A stretch of 64,000 nucleotides of DNA. Source: Psychrobacter immobilis. GTDB lineage: Bacteria > Pseudomonadota > Gammaproteobacteria > Pseudomonadales > Moraxellaceae. The stretch spans positions 1 to 64,000 of the forward strand of contig NZ_CAJGZN010000009.1 in assembly GCF_904846235.1 (NCBI RefSeq). Reading direction: 5' to 3'. Positions 1 to 9,390 of the stretch are shown here, in pieces (position 1 is the stretch's first letter; every line of letters begins with the position of its first letter). The notes below the pieces were generated by a model that saw only the letters and a program-made list of their open reading frames with translations, had not been told where the DNA came from and did no database searches. Both the position numbers and the translations under genes were made by a program.

Positions 1-126
1 CTCAACAACTGGTTCAGGCTCAACAACTGGTTCAGGCTCAACAACTGGTTCAGGCTCAACAACTGGTTCAGGCTCAACAACTGGTTCAGGCTCAACAACT
101 GGTTCAGGCTCAACAACTGGTTCAGG
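1..126. repeat. 18-bp tandem repeat, seven copies, inside dnaX
   Basis: The unit ctcaacaactggttcagg is repeated seven times without a mismatch from base 1 to 126. On the minus strand it encodes the hexapeptide PEPVVE in the dnaX linker. The array touches the window edge, so its true copy number is unknown. The unit length is a multiple of three, so gain or loss of copies keeps the reading frame. Confidence 0.97.
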
Positions 127-1446
127 CATAACACTATTAACTGACTGCGCTAAATGGTCATTATCATCAATACCGCTTTGCAGCTCATCGTGACTTGGTG
201 TCTGATAATCAGCATTATAAAGCTCTGGCGGCGGTGCTGACGCTTCATGTGCAATAGCATCTGGAGCTGATACCGAAGATACTGGTTCTATAGCTGGTAC
301 TTTGGTAACAGACCCATCATTATCACAAGTATTGCTCAAGACTTCATTGACTGGCAATGGACGAAACGCCAGTAATCGTAAAATGCACATCTCAAGCGCT
401 TGCATCGGTGTACTTGCAAGCTTGACACCTTCACGTGCCTGTACAACAATCTCATAATACAGTTGCAAAACATCAGGGCTGATATGCTGAGCTAGCGTAT
501 AAATATCTTTTGCTTGCGCCTCATTGACATTAAGAGCGACCTCGGGCAACAGCTGAGTTAATGCCAACTGATGTAACAGTTCAGCAAGCCCATCAAACAT
601 ACTAGTCGCATCGACCATTTGCGCGCGCATTTGCTCAATATGAGCAGCAACCGCAGACTTATCATGGTTATAGATATCTGTGATTAGACGTACTAAGTCA
701 GCAGCATCAATAAGACCAAGCATTGCATTGACAGTCGCATCATCCAGTGCGCCTTGACCAAAAGCAATGGCTTGATCGGTCAATGATAACGCATCACGTA
801 CAGAACCTTTAGCTGCACTTGCCAACTGCCAAATGGCTGGCTGAGTATAGCCTACCTGCTCTTTGGTCAAGATATTTGCTAAGTGCTCGCTAAGTAACGT
901 TTGTGGTAATGGGCGTAGGACAAATTGCAAGCAGCGCGAAATAATCGTAATCGGTAGCTTTTGTGGATCAGTCGTCGCTAATAAAAACTTCACATGTTCA
1001 GGTGGCTCTTCTAGCGTTTTAAGTAGCGCGTTAAAGCTGTGCGTAGACAGCATATGTACTTCATCAATCAGATAGACCTTATAACGTCCTTGGCTTGGCG
1101 CATAAGGCACATTGTCTAACAGCTCACGCGTATCTTCGACCTTGGTACGAGAAGCGGCATCAATCTCAATAAGATCAATGAAACGCCCTTGATCAATAGC
1201 AACACAGTTATCACATACACCGCAAGGAGTACTAGTAATACCTGTATCACAGTTCAAGCATTTAGATAAAATACGCGCAATCGTTGTCTTACCCACACCG
1301 CGTGTACCTGTAAACAGATAGGCATGATGCAGACGATTATAATCAATCGCATTAATCAGCGCTTGAGACACATGCGTCTGCCCAATCAACTCGTGAAAGT
1401 TTTTTGGTCGGTATTTGCGAGCTAAAACTTGATATTGCTGCGTCAT
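1..1446 (-). CDS. dnaX: DNA polymerase III subunit gamma/tau, 5' part (gene runs off the window)
   Basis: Clamp-loader ATPase subunit that loads the beta sliding clamp at replication forks. Reading leftward from the ATG at 1446, the first 482 codons are open to the window edge. Visible features: the N-terminal LARKYRPKNFHELIGQ motif, Walker A GTRGVGKTT (about residues 47-55), a zinc module of cysteines (about residues 63-81), the DEVH Walker B motif, and a sensor region LLATTDPQKLP. After about residue 370 the protein becomes a low-complexity tau-type linker, ending at the window edge in seven PEPVVE hexapeptides. No dnaX-type slippery heptamer for making gamma was seen in the visible linker. 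The C-terminal tau domain lies outside the window. Confidence 0.96.
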   Translation of the reverse strand, partial: MTQQYQVLARKYRPKNFHELIGQTHVSQALINAIDYNRLHHAYLFTGTRGVGKTTIARILSKCLNCDTGITSTPCGVCDNCVAIDQGRFIDLIEIDAASRTKVEDTRELLDNVPYAPSQGRYKVYLIDEVHMLSTHSFNALLKTLEEPPEHVKFLLATTDPQKLPITIISRCLQFVLRPLPQTLLSEHLANILTKEQVGYTQPAIWQLASAAKGSVRDALSLTDQAIAFGQGALDDATVNAMLGLIDAADLVRLITDIYNHDKSAVAAHIEQMRAQMVDATSMFDGLAELLHQLALTQLLPEVALNVNEAQAKDIYTLAQHISPDVLQLYYEIVVQAREGVKLASTPMQALEMCILRLLAFRPLPVNEVLSNTCDNDGSVTKVPAIEPVSSVSAPDAIAHEASAPPPELYNADYQTPSHDELQSGIDDNDHLAQSVNSVMPEPVVEPEPVVEPEPVVEPEPVVEPEPVVEPEPVVEPEPVVE

Positions 1447-1515
1447 AAGAAATGCCAATGTAAATAATACAAATATAAAGGGAGCGTCAAACTAATGAGT
1501 CATACTATGTTTAGG

Positions 1516-2778
1516 TTATAACTGAGCTTGAAGTTGTGCCAGTCGGTCATATAAGCGTTGAGTACTTTCATCAATCAATGAGCCTGCTTGATGAAAAATA
1601 TCCAGATAAACCTCAGTGTTTACACTGTCTTCACATGGCCGAAACTCTACGCCCAGTAAAAACAAATCGTCCATTACTGGCTCTTGTAACTGGACATTAA
1701 TATCTGACAATAAATCTTTATAAGAGAGCCGAACATTTTCTGCGCTCAGCGAACTGCTATCGTCTTGCGCATAAAACACCATGAGATAATGGCGTCCAAA
1801 TACATGATAAGAATGCTCATGACGGACATAACCATTCCAGCGCGAGTCTTGATCCATGGTTCTATAAGCTAAGATTTTTTCTACTAGACATGCATAGGTA
1901 TACATTGACTCATCTACCAAAATATCAACCTGCTCATTTGGTAAAGGTGTACCTGCTTCATGATAACGCTCAAGCACACTGTTGAATAGCTTGAACCACA
2001 TTCCAGTATTTTTTTGCATCTCAGCCATTAAGGCATCGGCATACACAGTCTGATTCGGCTCTACTGCTTTAAGTAAGCGTAATTCAACTTGCTCAATTAA
2101 CTCGTTATCAATTAGCTGTTCTTGTACCCTAATCGTTCTTTGATGAAAGTCCGGTGATTGTAGAAACTGTTTAAGCAATGTTGATTCGTTTTGAAATGAT
2201 GCAAAGCTAGATAGTTGACGACGATGAAAATCTAAAAAGGTTGTCAAATCACTTGGCGTCACCAATTGATTGAGGATATCAACGAAGTTTTGATGACTAA
2301 AGACTTGTAGGATACTTTGCTCATCATCCAAGTCTAAAACACAGTCTTCTACAAAAAACCGACTGCCATATTCGTAGCCAACTGCATAAGATGAATGGCC
2401 CGATTGATCGTCTTGATGATTAATAGACAATGACGTTAAGCCAATAAAATAAACCGCTTTATCAGTTGTCGCGGCATTTCTATCTACAATTAGGCTGTCG
2501 TTTTTTTGATAAATCTGAGCGTGGCGTTTGATAAGTTGGTTAACAACTTCTTTTCTCCACTCACGAGCTTTAGCATTATCCACTTCTTGCTTAGTTGCCT
2601 GCATCACGACGGTATTGACGAGCAAATAAATAGTAGCGCCGGAAAACTCAAAAACAAAATCATAACCCTGAAAATGATCAGAGTCAGTGATTTTGTCATC
2701 AGGCAACTCATACAATGATAAAAAACATTGCTGAATCATTTTTTGCCATAGCGTATATGATGCTTGCTGAATATCCAT
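1516..2778 (-). CDS. Hypothetical protein, 420 residues
   Basis: I do not recognise this protein with confidence. The start at 2778 is supported by an AGAGG ribosome-binding sequence about five bases upstream. It is soluble by eye, with no signal peptide or membrane segment, and is rich in Gln, Asp and Leu. The N-terminal 130 residues alternate hydrophobic strands and charged helices (FVFEFSGATIYLLVN, then a helix with VNQLIKRHAQIY). A central segment FVDILNQLVTPSDLTTFLDF resembles a pattern seen in some nuclease-like bacterial proteins, which is only a weak hint. It lies between dnaX and lysS on the same strand, 69 bases upstream of dnaX, so co-transcription with dnaX is possible. Confidence 0.75.
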   Translation of the reverse strand: MDIQQASYTLWQKMIQQCFLSLYELPDDKITDSDHFQGYDFVFEFSGATIYLLVNTVVMQATKQEVDNAKAREWRKEVVNQLIKRHAQIYQKNDSLIVDRNAATTDKAVYFIGLTSLSINHQDDQSGHSSYAVGYEYGSRFFVEDCVLDLDDEQSILQVFSHQNFVDILNQLVTPSDLTTFLDFHRRQLSSFASFQNESTLLKQFLQSPDFHQRTIRVQEQLIDNELIEQVELRLLKAVEPNQTVYADALMAEMQKNTGMWFKLFNSVLERYHEAGTPLPNEQVDILVDESMYTYACLVEKILAYRTMDQDSRWNGYVRHEHSYHVFGRHYLMVFYAQDDSSSLSAENVRLSYKDLLSDINVQLQEPVMDDLFLLGVEFRPCEDSVNTEVYLDIFHQAGSLIDESTQRLYDRLAQLQAQL

Positions 2779-2893
2779 AATACCTCTATAAACGATATTT
2801 CACAAAAAAGCTGATACCCATTCTGTGAAAATGAGCAAAAGCTTTTTATGCTGAGTTAAGTATCAGTTTGGATTTATAGCAAGCAAACCCATC

Positions 2894-4432
2894 TTAGCTG
2901 TCTTGTTTGCGGCGCATATGCGGGAACAAGATCACATCACGGATACTAGCAGAGTCGGTAAATAGCATTACTAAACGGTCAATACCAATACCCTCACCAG
3001 CTGTCGGTGGCAAACCATAAGACAATGCTTCGATATACTCTTCATCAAAATGCATGGCTTCATCATCGCCCGCGTCTTTTTCAGCAACCTGACCACGGAA
3101 ACGCTCAGCTTGGTCTGCTGGATCATTAAGCTCACTAAAACCATTAGCCAACTCACGACCACCAACGAACAGCTCAAAGCGATCAGTAATCTCAGGATTG
3201 TCATCACTACGGCGCGCTAGTGGCGAGGTCTCAGCAGGATACTCAGTGATGAACGTTGGCTGACGCAGTTGATGCTCAGCAGTTTCTTCAAAGATAATTG
3301 TCTGTAGTTTACCCACACCAAACACATCTTTGACTTGCTGCTTAAGTGTCATAGATGCATATTCTGCTAGGTATTCACGATCATTGATACGTGTCATGTC
3401 AAAGTTTTCAGCATATTTTGCAATCGCATCAGACATTGATAGACGAGCAAATGGTGCTTTTAGGCTAATGGCTTCTTCTTGATAAGTCAGCTCTGTTGTG
3501 CCCAACACATCTATTGCTAACTGATTAAACAGACGCTCAGTCAAATCCATCAAGTCATGATAATCAGCGTATGCTTGATAGAACTCAATCATGGTGAATT
3601 CAGGGTTATGACGGGTTGAAACGCCTTCGTTACGGAAACTACGGTTAATCTCAAATACGCGCTCAAACCCACCAACGACCAGACGCTTAAGATAAAGCTC
3701 AGGCGCGATACGTAGATATAAAGGCATGTCTAATGCATTATGATGTGTCTCAAACGGACGGGCTACTGCGCCGCCTGGTATCGGATGCATCATTGGCGTT
3801 TCAACTTCCATAAAACGCTCATTAAGCATAAATTGACGAATGCCACTAACGATCTGACTACGAACCATAAAGGTATTGCGAGTCGTCTCATTGGTCATCA
3901 AATCAAGATGACGATTGCGATAGCGCGCTTCGACATCAGCCAAGCCGTGGAATTTGTTTGGCATTGGACGTAGTGATTTGGTCAGTAGCGTAATTTCTTC
4001 AATATGCACATACAAATCGCCTTTACCTGAGCGACCGATATAGCCTGATACACCAACGATGTCACCCAAATCTAGTGATTTAATGCTTGCACGCGTTTCC
4101 TCATCAAGCTCTTTACGTGCTACATATAGCTGAATACGGCCTGTCATGTCTTGGATCACGATAAACGAACCACGGTTGAGCATGACTCGACCTGCCACGT
4201 TTACTTGTGTTTTTTCACCATTTGCTGCTTTTTCTTCAATTTCCTGCTTTGAGACACCATCAAAAGCCGTCTGTAAGTCTTGCGCATAATCAGTGCGTTT
4301 GAACGTATTAGGATACGGCTGTTTACCTGAAGCACTGATATCGTCTAGCTTGGCTTGCAGTTGTGCGATTAGCTCGTTAGCATCTTCTACGACTGGGGTT
4401 TGATCTTGGTTCTGATTATTGTGCTTTGACAT
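2894..4432 (-). CDS. lysS: Lysyl-tRNA synthetase, class II
   Basis: Charges tRNA-Lys with lysine in the cytoplasm. The 512-residue length is usual for bacterial LysS. The N-terminal OB-fold anticodon-binding domain (about residues 70-185) includes [18 protein letters not shown]. The class II catalytic core follows: motif 1 region [21 protein letters not shown], motif 2 region [22 protein letters not shown], and motif 3 [14 protein letters not shown] near the C terminus. The first 30 residues are Gln/Asn/Asp-rich and poorly conserved in the family. A GAGAG sequence precedes the ATG at 4432. It lies 130 bases downstream of prfA on the same strand. Confidence 0.98.
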   Translation of the reverse strand: MSKHNNQNQDQTPVVEDANELIAQLQAKLDDISASGKQPYPNTFKRTDYAQDLQTAFDGVSKQEIEEKAANGEKTQVNVAGRVMLNRGSFIVIQDMTGRIQLYVARKELDEETRASIKSLDLGDIVGVSGYIGRSGKGDLYVHIEEITLLTKSLRPMPNKFHGLADVEARYRNRHLDLMTNETTRNTFMVRSQIVSGIRQFMLNERFMEVETPMMHPIPGGAVARPFETHHNALDMPLYLRIAPELYLKRLVVGGFERVFEINRSFRNEGVSTRHNPEFTMIEFYQAYADYHDLMDLTERLFNQLAIDVLGTTELTYQEEAISLKAPFARLSMSDAIAKYAENFDMTRINDREYLAEYASMTLKQQVKDVFGVGKLQTIIFEETAEHQLRQPTFITEYPAETSPLARRSDDNPEITDRFELFVGGRELANGFSELNDPADQAERFRGQVAEKDAGDDEAMHFDEEYIEALSYGLPPTAGEGIGIDRLVMLFTDSASIRDVILFPHMRRKQDS

Positions 4433-4562
4433 AACACTCTCAATATTTTTAGGTAATTAAATGGATAAACGAAAACAGAAAAATTAAATCAATACTTATT
4501 ATTATAAGAACAGACATGGTGATAAAAACGATAAAACTATTGGTACTTTTAAAGACTAACTA

Positions 4563-5654
4563 CTAGTCATTGCCACCGATACTGGCCATCAAATCAGCCT
4601 GGTGCTCACGTAATAGTGCATCAAGAATCTCATCCAAGTCGCCTTCCATAATGGAGTCGAGTTTGTATAAGGTAAGGTTGATACGATGATCGGTCATGCG
4701 GCCTTGTGGAAAATTATAGGTACGGATACGCTCTGAGCGATCGCCACTACCGACCAAGTCACGACGTATAGAATCCGCCACATCGACCTGTGCTTGTACT
4801 TTGGCTTGCTGAATTTTAGAGACCAGCATTTTCATAGCATGCGCACGGTTTTTGTGTTGGCTACGCTCTTGCTGACACTCTACCACAGTACCCGTTGGAA
4901 TATGCGTCAAACGTACAGCAGAGTCAGTTGTGTTCACGTGCTGACCACCAGCACCGCTTGAGCGGAAAGTATCCATTTTGATATCAGCAGGATTGATATC
5001 AACGGTATCATCAATCTCAACTTCTGGCATGACTGCGACCGTACAAGCTGACGTATGCACACGACCTTGGCTCTCGGTTTCAGGGACACGCTGTACACGG
5101 TGAGCGCCCGATTCAAACTTTAGGCGACCATATACACTATTGCCAGATACGCGAGTGATGATTTCTTTATAACCACCATGCTCACCTTCATTTGCAGAGA
5201 GCACTTCTAGTGTCCAACCCTGGCTTTGCGCGTATTTCTGGTACATACGGAACAAGTCACCAGAGAAAATCGCTGCTTCATCGCCGCCTGTCCCTGCACG
5301 AATCTCCAAAAACGCTGGTACTTTATCGTTGGGATCTTTTGGTAGCATCATCAGATTGAGTGCTTCTTCCATCTCTACGATGGTATCACGCGCACTCTCA
5401 ATCTCATCGATCATCATCTCTTTCATGTCAGGATCTGTTGCATCAGCTAGCATCGCTTCTGCATCAGCTTGATCCGTTTCTGCACCCACGTAGTTTTGCC
5501 ACAGCGTCGTGATCTCCATCAAGTCGCTGTGCTCAACAGACAATTCACGGAACTTATTATTATCACTGATGACACTAGGATCTGATAATAAAGCGGTGAC
5601 CTCTTCATAACGGTCTACCATCTGGTCTAAACGCAGGCGTAAGGATTCTTTCAT
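4563..5654 (-). CDS. prfA: Peptide chain release factor 1
   Basis: Recognises the stop codons UAA and UAG and triggers hydrolysis of peptidyl-tRNA on the ribosome. At 363 residues it has normal RF1 length. The catalytic GGQ loop is present in [16 protein letters not shown], and the codon-reading tripeptide of the RF1 class (P-x-T) is seen as PET in [10 protein letters not shown]. These two motifs separate it from RF2 and from the stalled-ribosome factors. The gene is not beside hemA or prmC as in Escherichia coli; here it lies between lysS and a FabH-like gene. No strong ribosome-binding sequence is seen before the ATG at 5654. Confidence 0.98.
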   Translation of the reverse strand: MKESLRLRLDQMVDRYEEVTALLSDPSVISDNNKFRELSVEHSDLMEITTLWQNYVGAETDQADAEAMLADATDPDMKEMMIDEIESARDTIVEMEEALNLMMLPKDPNDKVPAFLEIRAGTGGDEAAIFSGDLFRMYQKYAQSQGWTLEVLSANEGEHGGYKEIITRVSGNSVYGRLKFESGAHRVQRVPETESQGRVHTSACTVAVMPEVEIDDTVDINPADIKMDTFRSSGAGGQHVNTTDSAVRLTHIPTGTVVECQQERSQHKNRAHAMKMLVSKIQQAKVQAQVDVADSIRRDLVGSGDRSERIRTYNFPQGRMTDHRINLTLYKLDSIMEGDLDEILDALLREHQADLMASIGGND

Positions 5655-5835
5655 AAAAGGACTTTTAATTAGATAAGAGGAATAAGCCCGTGATTATAGC
5701 AAATTTTTTGGGGTAAATTAAAACCTCTAATCATTCTTGTTGATATTGTCGGTAATCTTAATGTTATCTTCTCAAACATCTCTGTTTATATTTAGATGTC
5801 ACGACGTAATTTCAATAGCAAAAACGACAGACAAA

Positions 5836-5867
5836 AAAAATAGCTAAGAAGACTCTTAGCTATTTTT
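5836..5867 (-). terminator. Intrinsic terminator downstream of the FabH-like gene
   Basis: Two 14-base arms (5836-5849 and 5854-5867) are perfectly complementary around a four-base loop. The stem has an A-tract on one side and a T-tract on the other, so it could work in both directions. It lies 22 bases beyond the stop codon of the FabH-like gene. Confidence 0.85.
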
Positions 5868-5889
5868 ATCAAGACAGGTAGTTAAAGTA

Positions 5890-7035
5890 TTAGACCTTGC
5901 GAACTAAGACCGAACCAATAGAGTAACCTGCACCAAATGAGCAAATAACGCCCAAATCACCTGATACTAAGTCGTCTTTGTGGCGATGGAATACAATCAT
6001 AGGACTCGCTGAACTAGTATTGGCAAATTCAGCAATAACACTTGGAGCAATCGACTTATCGGCATCTTTACCAACCACGGTACGCAGAATCAAATCCAAC
6101 ATATTAGCATTGGCTTGATGCAACCACATCATCTTAACATCAGATGTTGGGATGTCGTTTTCTTGCAAGTGCTCAGTGATAATCTCTGAAACTTTTGGAC
6201 AGACTTCACGGAATACTTTACGACCGTTTTGCAAAAACAGCTTGTCAGTGACTGGTGCTTTGATATCTGGATACATTTCAGTCTGCGCTGCTAGATACTC
6301 TGAGCGATCCATAAAGCCATATTCGTTTTTGATGTTGGTCGAAAACTGAGTAAATAGCTTAGAGTTTAGAATCTCATAACCTTTTGGCGTATCTAATTCT
6401 TCAACGATAGAAGCGGTCGCTACATCACCGAAGATAAAGTGGCTGTCACGGTTACGCCAGTTTAGATGCGCTGAGGTAATCTCAACGTTGACCACAGCAA
6501 TACGCTTGGCCAAACCAGAGATGATAGAACCATGTGCTTGTGACAGACCAAAAGTCGCCGCACTACACGCAACGTTCATATCATAAGCAAAGCCGCCGAT
6601 CATACCAATTTCGTTTTGGATCTCGATAGCAACCGCAGGATAAGTACGCTGGAAGTTTGAGCAAGCAAGGATGATACCATCTAAGTCGTTGGCCTCAAGT
6701 CCAGCATCAGCCAAAGCGTCTCTCAGTGCTGCTGCACCCATTTCGGCCATGACTGACAACTCTTCGCCCAAGTTGCGGTAAGGGATAACTGGCGCCATGA
6801 TTTCAGTATTTAAGATACCTTCTTTTTCCATCACATAACGTGATTTGATACCAGATACTTTTTCGATGAAGGCAGCTGAAGAAGGCTCAAGTGCCGTCAC
6901 TGTCTCTGCAGCTATCTCTTCAGCATGTTCGGTATTATAGTTTTCAACATACTGGTTAAATGACTCAACTAGCTCTTCGTTACTAATGCTGTAAGGTGGG
7001 ATATAAAGACCAGTGCCTGTGATACAAGTCGTCAT
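5890..7035 (-). CDS. 3-oxoacyl-ACP synthase III family protein (FabH-like)
   Basis: Predicted thiolase-fold condensing enzyme that joins an acyl group to malonyl-ACP, or acts on a related CoA substrate. The triad of the KAS III class is visible: Cys157 in [10 protein letters not shown], His in WLHQANANM (about 308) and Asn in [10 protein letters not shown] (about 342). At 381 residues it is some 60 longer than housekeeping FabH, with an N-terminal insertion at about residues 25-50. This resembles the long FabH-like proteins of Pseudomonas and Acinetobacter that use medium-chain acyl-CoA, so its role may be fatty-acid recycling rather than primary initiation. The substrate is inferred, not shown. 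It stands alone, followed by its own terminator. Confidence 0.88.
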   Translation of the reverse strand: MTTCITGTGLYIPPYSISNEELVESFNQYVENYNTEHAEEIAAETVTALEPSSAAFIEKVSGIKSRYVMEKEGILNTEIMAPVIPYRNLGEELSVMAEMGAAALRDALADAGLEANDLDGIILACSNFQRTYPAVAIEIQNEIGMIGGFAYDMNVACSAATFGLSQAHGSIISGLAKRIAVVNVEITSAHLNWRNRDSHFIFGDVATASIVEELDTPKGYEILNSKLFTQFSTNIKNEYGFMDRSEYLAAQTEMYPDIKAPVTDKLFLQNGRKVFREVCPKVSEIITEHLQENDIPTSDVKMMWLHQANANMLDLILRTVVGKDADKSIAPSVIAEFANTSSASPMIVFHRHKDDLVSGDLGVICSFGAGYSIGSVLVRKV

Positions 7036-7331
7036 GATAAGCTTCCTTGTCTACTACTGTGGTGCTTGGAATAAGCATAAAAGTGGAAAAATAATAGCCA
7101 TTCAAATTCAGTGAATAACTGTAAACTTAAAATCAGTGTGTTTATTATGCCTGAATATTATAATTTTTCTAATACTTTGTTACAAATAATCTGTTTCTTG
7201 CCATAAATTAGCAAAGACTGCCGTCCTTTTGCGATAGCTACGTTATAATTGGTATCATTTTGGTCTGTACTATTCATCGAACTATCTTGATTATTCAGAA
7301 TATTGATACGCGCTCATATTTAGGAATACTA

Positions 7332-8042
7332 ATGGCAGAACTTCTCAACTGGTTATTTGGTCAATACGCTGACTACTCTACAATATTCATCATTCTTGAA
7401 CTGATTGCCGTTGTCTTCGGCGTAGCAAGTGTCTTACTCGCCAGCAAAACCAATATTTTAGTCTTCCCTATCGGTCTGGTCAGCACTGCTATATTTGTGT
7501 ACCTACTGTGGAAGTGGCAGCTGTTTGGCGATATGTTCATCAATGCTTACTATACCGTGATGAGCTTGTATGGCTGGATTAACTGGTCAAAGAATAAGAA
7601 AAACCAGTCTGTTGAGCACAAGCAGTCAAATGCCAATAATGTCCGTATTGAGCATTTGCATGCAGGTGACATCCCGATACTATCTGCTTTGGCAGCAGGA
7701 ACGATAGCTTTTGTAGGATTGGTTTATTACTTCCGTCCAGTGATTAATAATGGCTTCAGTTTCGATGGTGCGGTACTTGGAATCCATCTATTTACTTGGG
7801 TCGATTATACTGACATGCTCACTACTGCTTTATTTTTGATGGCAATGTGGCTCATGGCACGGCGCAAAATCGAGCATTGGATACTCTGGATCATCGCTGA
7901 TGCGATATCGGTACCACTATACTTCTATAAAGGTTTTACTTTTACCGCGCTACAATATGTAGTCTTCACTCTTATCGCAATCTGGGCATACTATGAATGG
8001 CAACGACGCTACCGTGTACAACCTCGAGCAGCATACGCCTAA
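7332..8042 (+). CDS. pnuC: Nicotinamide riboside transporter PnuC
   Basis: Inner-membrane carrier that brings nicotinamide riboside into the cell for NAD synthesis. The 236-residue protein has about seven membrane helices and the PnuC signature region MSLYGWINW, with further aromatic patches LYFYKGFTFTALQY and AIWAYYEW. I chose the ATG at 7332 because AGGA lies about seven bases upstream and MAELLNWLFGQY matches the usual start of the family. The in-frame TTG at 7260 would add 24 residues with no ribosome-binding sequence. A TATAAT at 7244-7249 may be its -10 box. Its end overlaps the NadR-type kinase gene by 50 bases, which suggests coupled translation. Confidence 0.93.
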   Translation: MAELLNWLFGQYADYSTIFIILELIAVVFGVASVLLASKTNILVFPIGLVSTAIFVYLLWKWQLFGDMFINAYYTVMSLYGWINWSKNKKNQSVEHKQSNANNVRIEHLHAGDIPILSALAAGTIAFVGLVYYFRPVINNGFSFDGAVLGIHLFTWVDYTDMLTTALFLMAMWLMARRKIEHWILWIIADAISVPLYFYKGFTFTALQYVVFTLIAIWAYYEWQRRYRVQPRAAYA

Positions 8043-8601
8043 ATCTGTCATCAACGTCGCGGTTTTAGGGGCAGAAAGTACGGGTAAGACGACCTTATGT
8101 CGTGATTTGGCCGAGCATTTTGATACTCCTTGGGTGTCAGAATACATGCGCACCTACTTACAGGCAAAATGGGACGACGAGCAGCTGACTTGTACGTGGG
8201 AAGATCTGATCCCTATCGCACAGGGACAGGTTACACTAGAGAATACCTTGGCCAAACAAGTCGCTCAGTCGTCTAATGCCAGTCATTATTTGTTTTGCGA
8301 TACCAGTTTGTTTGAGCTGATGGTTTATTCCTATTGGTATTATGGCGACTGCCCTACGACCCTTGAGCAAGCAGCGTTGGCGCATCACTATGACTTAATA
8401 TTATTGACTGATGTTGATACCCCTTGGGTGGCCGATGATCTGCGCGACAGTCCGCATCAACGTGATAAGATAAGTGCTTATTTCGCCAGTCAATTAAGCA
8501 AGCACCAAAAACCTTTTCAACGCATTAGTGGCGATAGAAAAGCGCGCGTGCTGCAAGTAGTAGCGCAGCTCGATGATATAGACAAAATCTCATATGACTA
8601 A
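7993..8601 (+). CDS. NadR-type ribosylnicotinamide kinase (AAA_28-like ATPase)
   Basis: Predicted to phosphorylate imported nicotinamide riboside to NMN, trapping it in the cell. The P-loop GAESTGKTTL lies at about residues 26-35, followed by VSEYMRTYL and DTSLFELMVYSYWYYG, which match the kinase domain at the C terminus of Escherichia coli NadR. At 202 residues it lacks both the DNA-binding domain and the adenylyltransferase domain of full NadR, so a separate enzyme must convert NMN to NAD. The gene overlaps pnuC by 50 bases in a different frame. The transporter and kinase together form a salvage module, an inference from family knowledge and position. Confidence 0.88.
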   Translation: MNGNDATVYNLEQHTPKSVINVAVLGAESTGKTTLCRDLAEHFDTPWVSEYMRTYLQAKWDDEQLTCTWEDLIPIAQGQVTLENTLAKQVAQSSNASHYLFCDTSLFELMVYSYWYYGDCPTTLEQAALAHHYDLILLTDVDTPWVADDLRDSPHQRDKISAYFASQLSKHQKPFQRISGDRKARVLQVVAQLDDIDKISYD

Positions 8602-8696
8602 AACTAAATAGTTATATCTACAAGCTTACCCATATTTATGTCTTACAAATTTTTCGTCTTTAAGACTTTCTTGTCTTTAAAACCTAAGAGATACCC

Positions 8697-9221
8697 ATGC
8701 TAAAGAAGTTTGAGCTTTATTTAGAAAAAACCATATTTAATAGCCGCTGGATACTGGCACCTTTTTATCTAGGGCTTGTGTTGGGCATTATTTTATTATT
8801 TATTAAGTTTGTCCAAAAGCTATGGTATATGTTTGCTGACATTCTGACGGCTTCTGAAGCCAGTGTGATTGTAGATATATTGGTATTGGTTGATATCTCT
8901 CTGGTTGCCAGTTTATTGCTTATCATTATATTCAGTGGCTATGAGATTTTTGTCTCAAAAATCGATACTGGCACTCATGATGATCGCCCTAGTTGGATGG
9001 GAAAAGTAGATTTTTCTGGTCTAAAGCTCAAAGTCATCGGAGCGATTGTTGCTATCTCAGCGATTGATCTTTTGAAATCCTTTATGGATATATCTAGCGG
9101 AATGAGTGAGCTCGATGCTGACAAGCTCATGTGGAAGGTTATTATTCACATGACCTTTGTGTTGTCTGGTTTGTTATTCGCTATTATGGATAAAGTCGTT
9201 GGCGACACGAAAAAGCATTAA
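8697..9221 (+). CDS. UPF0114 (YqhA-family) membrane protein
   Basis: A 174-residue inner-membrane protein with an N terminus typical of the YqhA family (FELYLEKTIFNSRWILAPFY) and four predicted membrane helices (about residues 16-40, 58-85, 105-130 and 148-165). The conserved SGYEIFVSKID segment is present between helices 2 and 3. The molecular function of the family is not established. It begins 95 bases after the NadR-type kinase, on the same strand, with a loosely placed AGAGAT-like ribosome-binding sequence. Joint transcription with pnuC is possible but not shown. Confidence 0.9.
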   Translation: MLKKFELYLEKTIFNSRWILAPFYLGLVLGIILLFIKFVQKLWYMFADILTASEASVIVDILVLVDISLVASLLLIIIFSGYEIFVSKIDTGTHDDRPSWMGKVDFSGLKLKVIGAIVAISAIDLLKSFMDISSGMSELDADKLMWKVIIHMTFVLSGLLFAIMDKVVGDTKKH

Positions 9222-9324
9222 ACACATTAATAATCGAAAAATAATTATCCGAAAATATCAACTTTTACCCTTTCACATTTTTTCCATATTTCCTGCACAT
9301 CTTCTCGTTATGCCCTCTCTATGA

Positions 9325-9374
9325 TGTCTTTTAAAGCCACAGTCTGCTATCTCGGCAGCTGTGGATTAAAGACA
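9325..9374 (+). promoter_or_regulatory. Long imperfect hairpin in the creD leader
   Basis: TGTCTTT-(T)-AA at 9325-9334 pairs with TTAAAGACA at 9366-9374. Inside it CCACAG pairs with CTGTGG and CTGC with GCAG, leaving a loop of about seven bases and a single bulged T. The structure ends two bases before the AGGAGG sequence of creD, so it could hide or present the ribosome-binding site, or act in transcription. There is no T-tract after it, so a simple terminator is less likely. Its function is unknown. Confidence 0.6.
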
Positions 9375-9390
9375 CTTAGGAGGCGACAAC

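Noticed and set aside
1..126. Short regular repeats that could suggest a CRISPR array
   Set aside because: The 18-bp units are directly adjacent with no spacers and encode a hexapeptide in dnaX; there are no cas genes.
863..1075. Open frame of 70 codons on the plus strand
   Set aside because: It lies antisense within dnaX, whose motifs fix the true frame, and resembles no protein.
9272..9287. Possible CreB (cre tag) site upstream of creD
   Set aside because: Only the first TTCAC is present; the second repeat matches at three of five positions.
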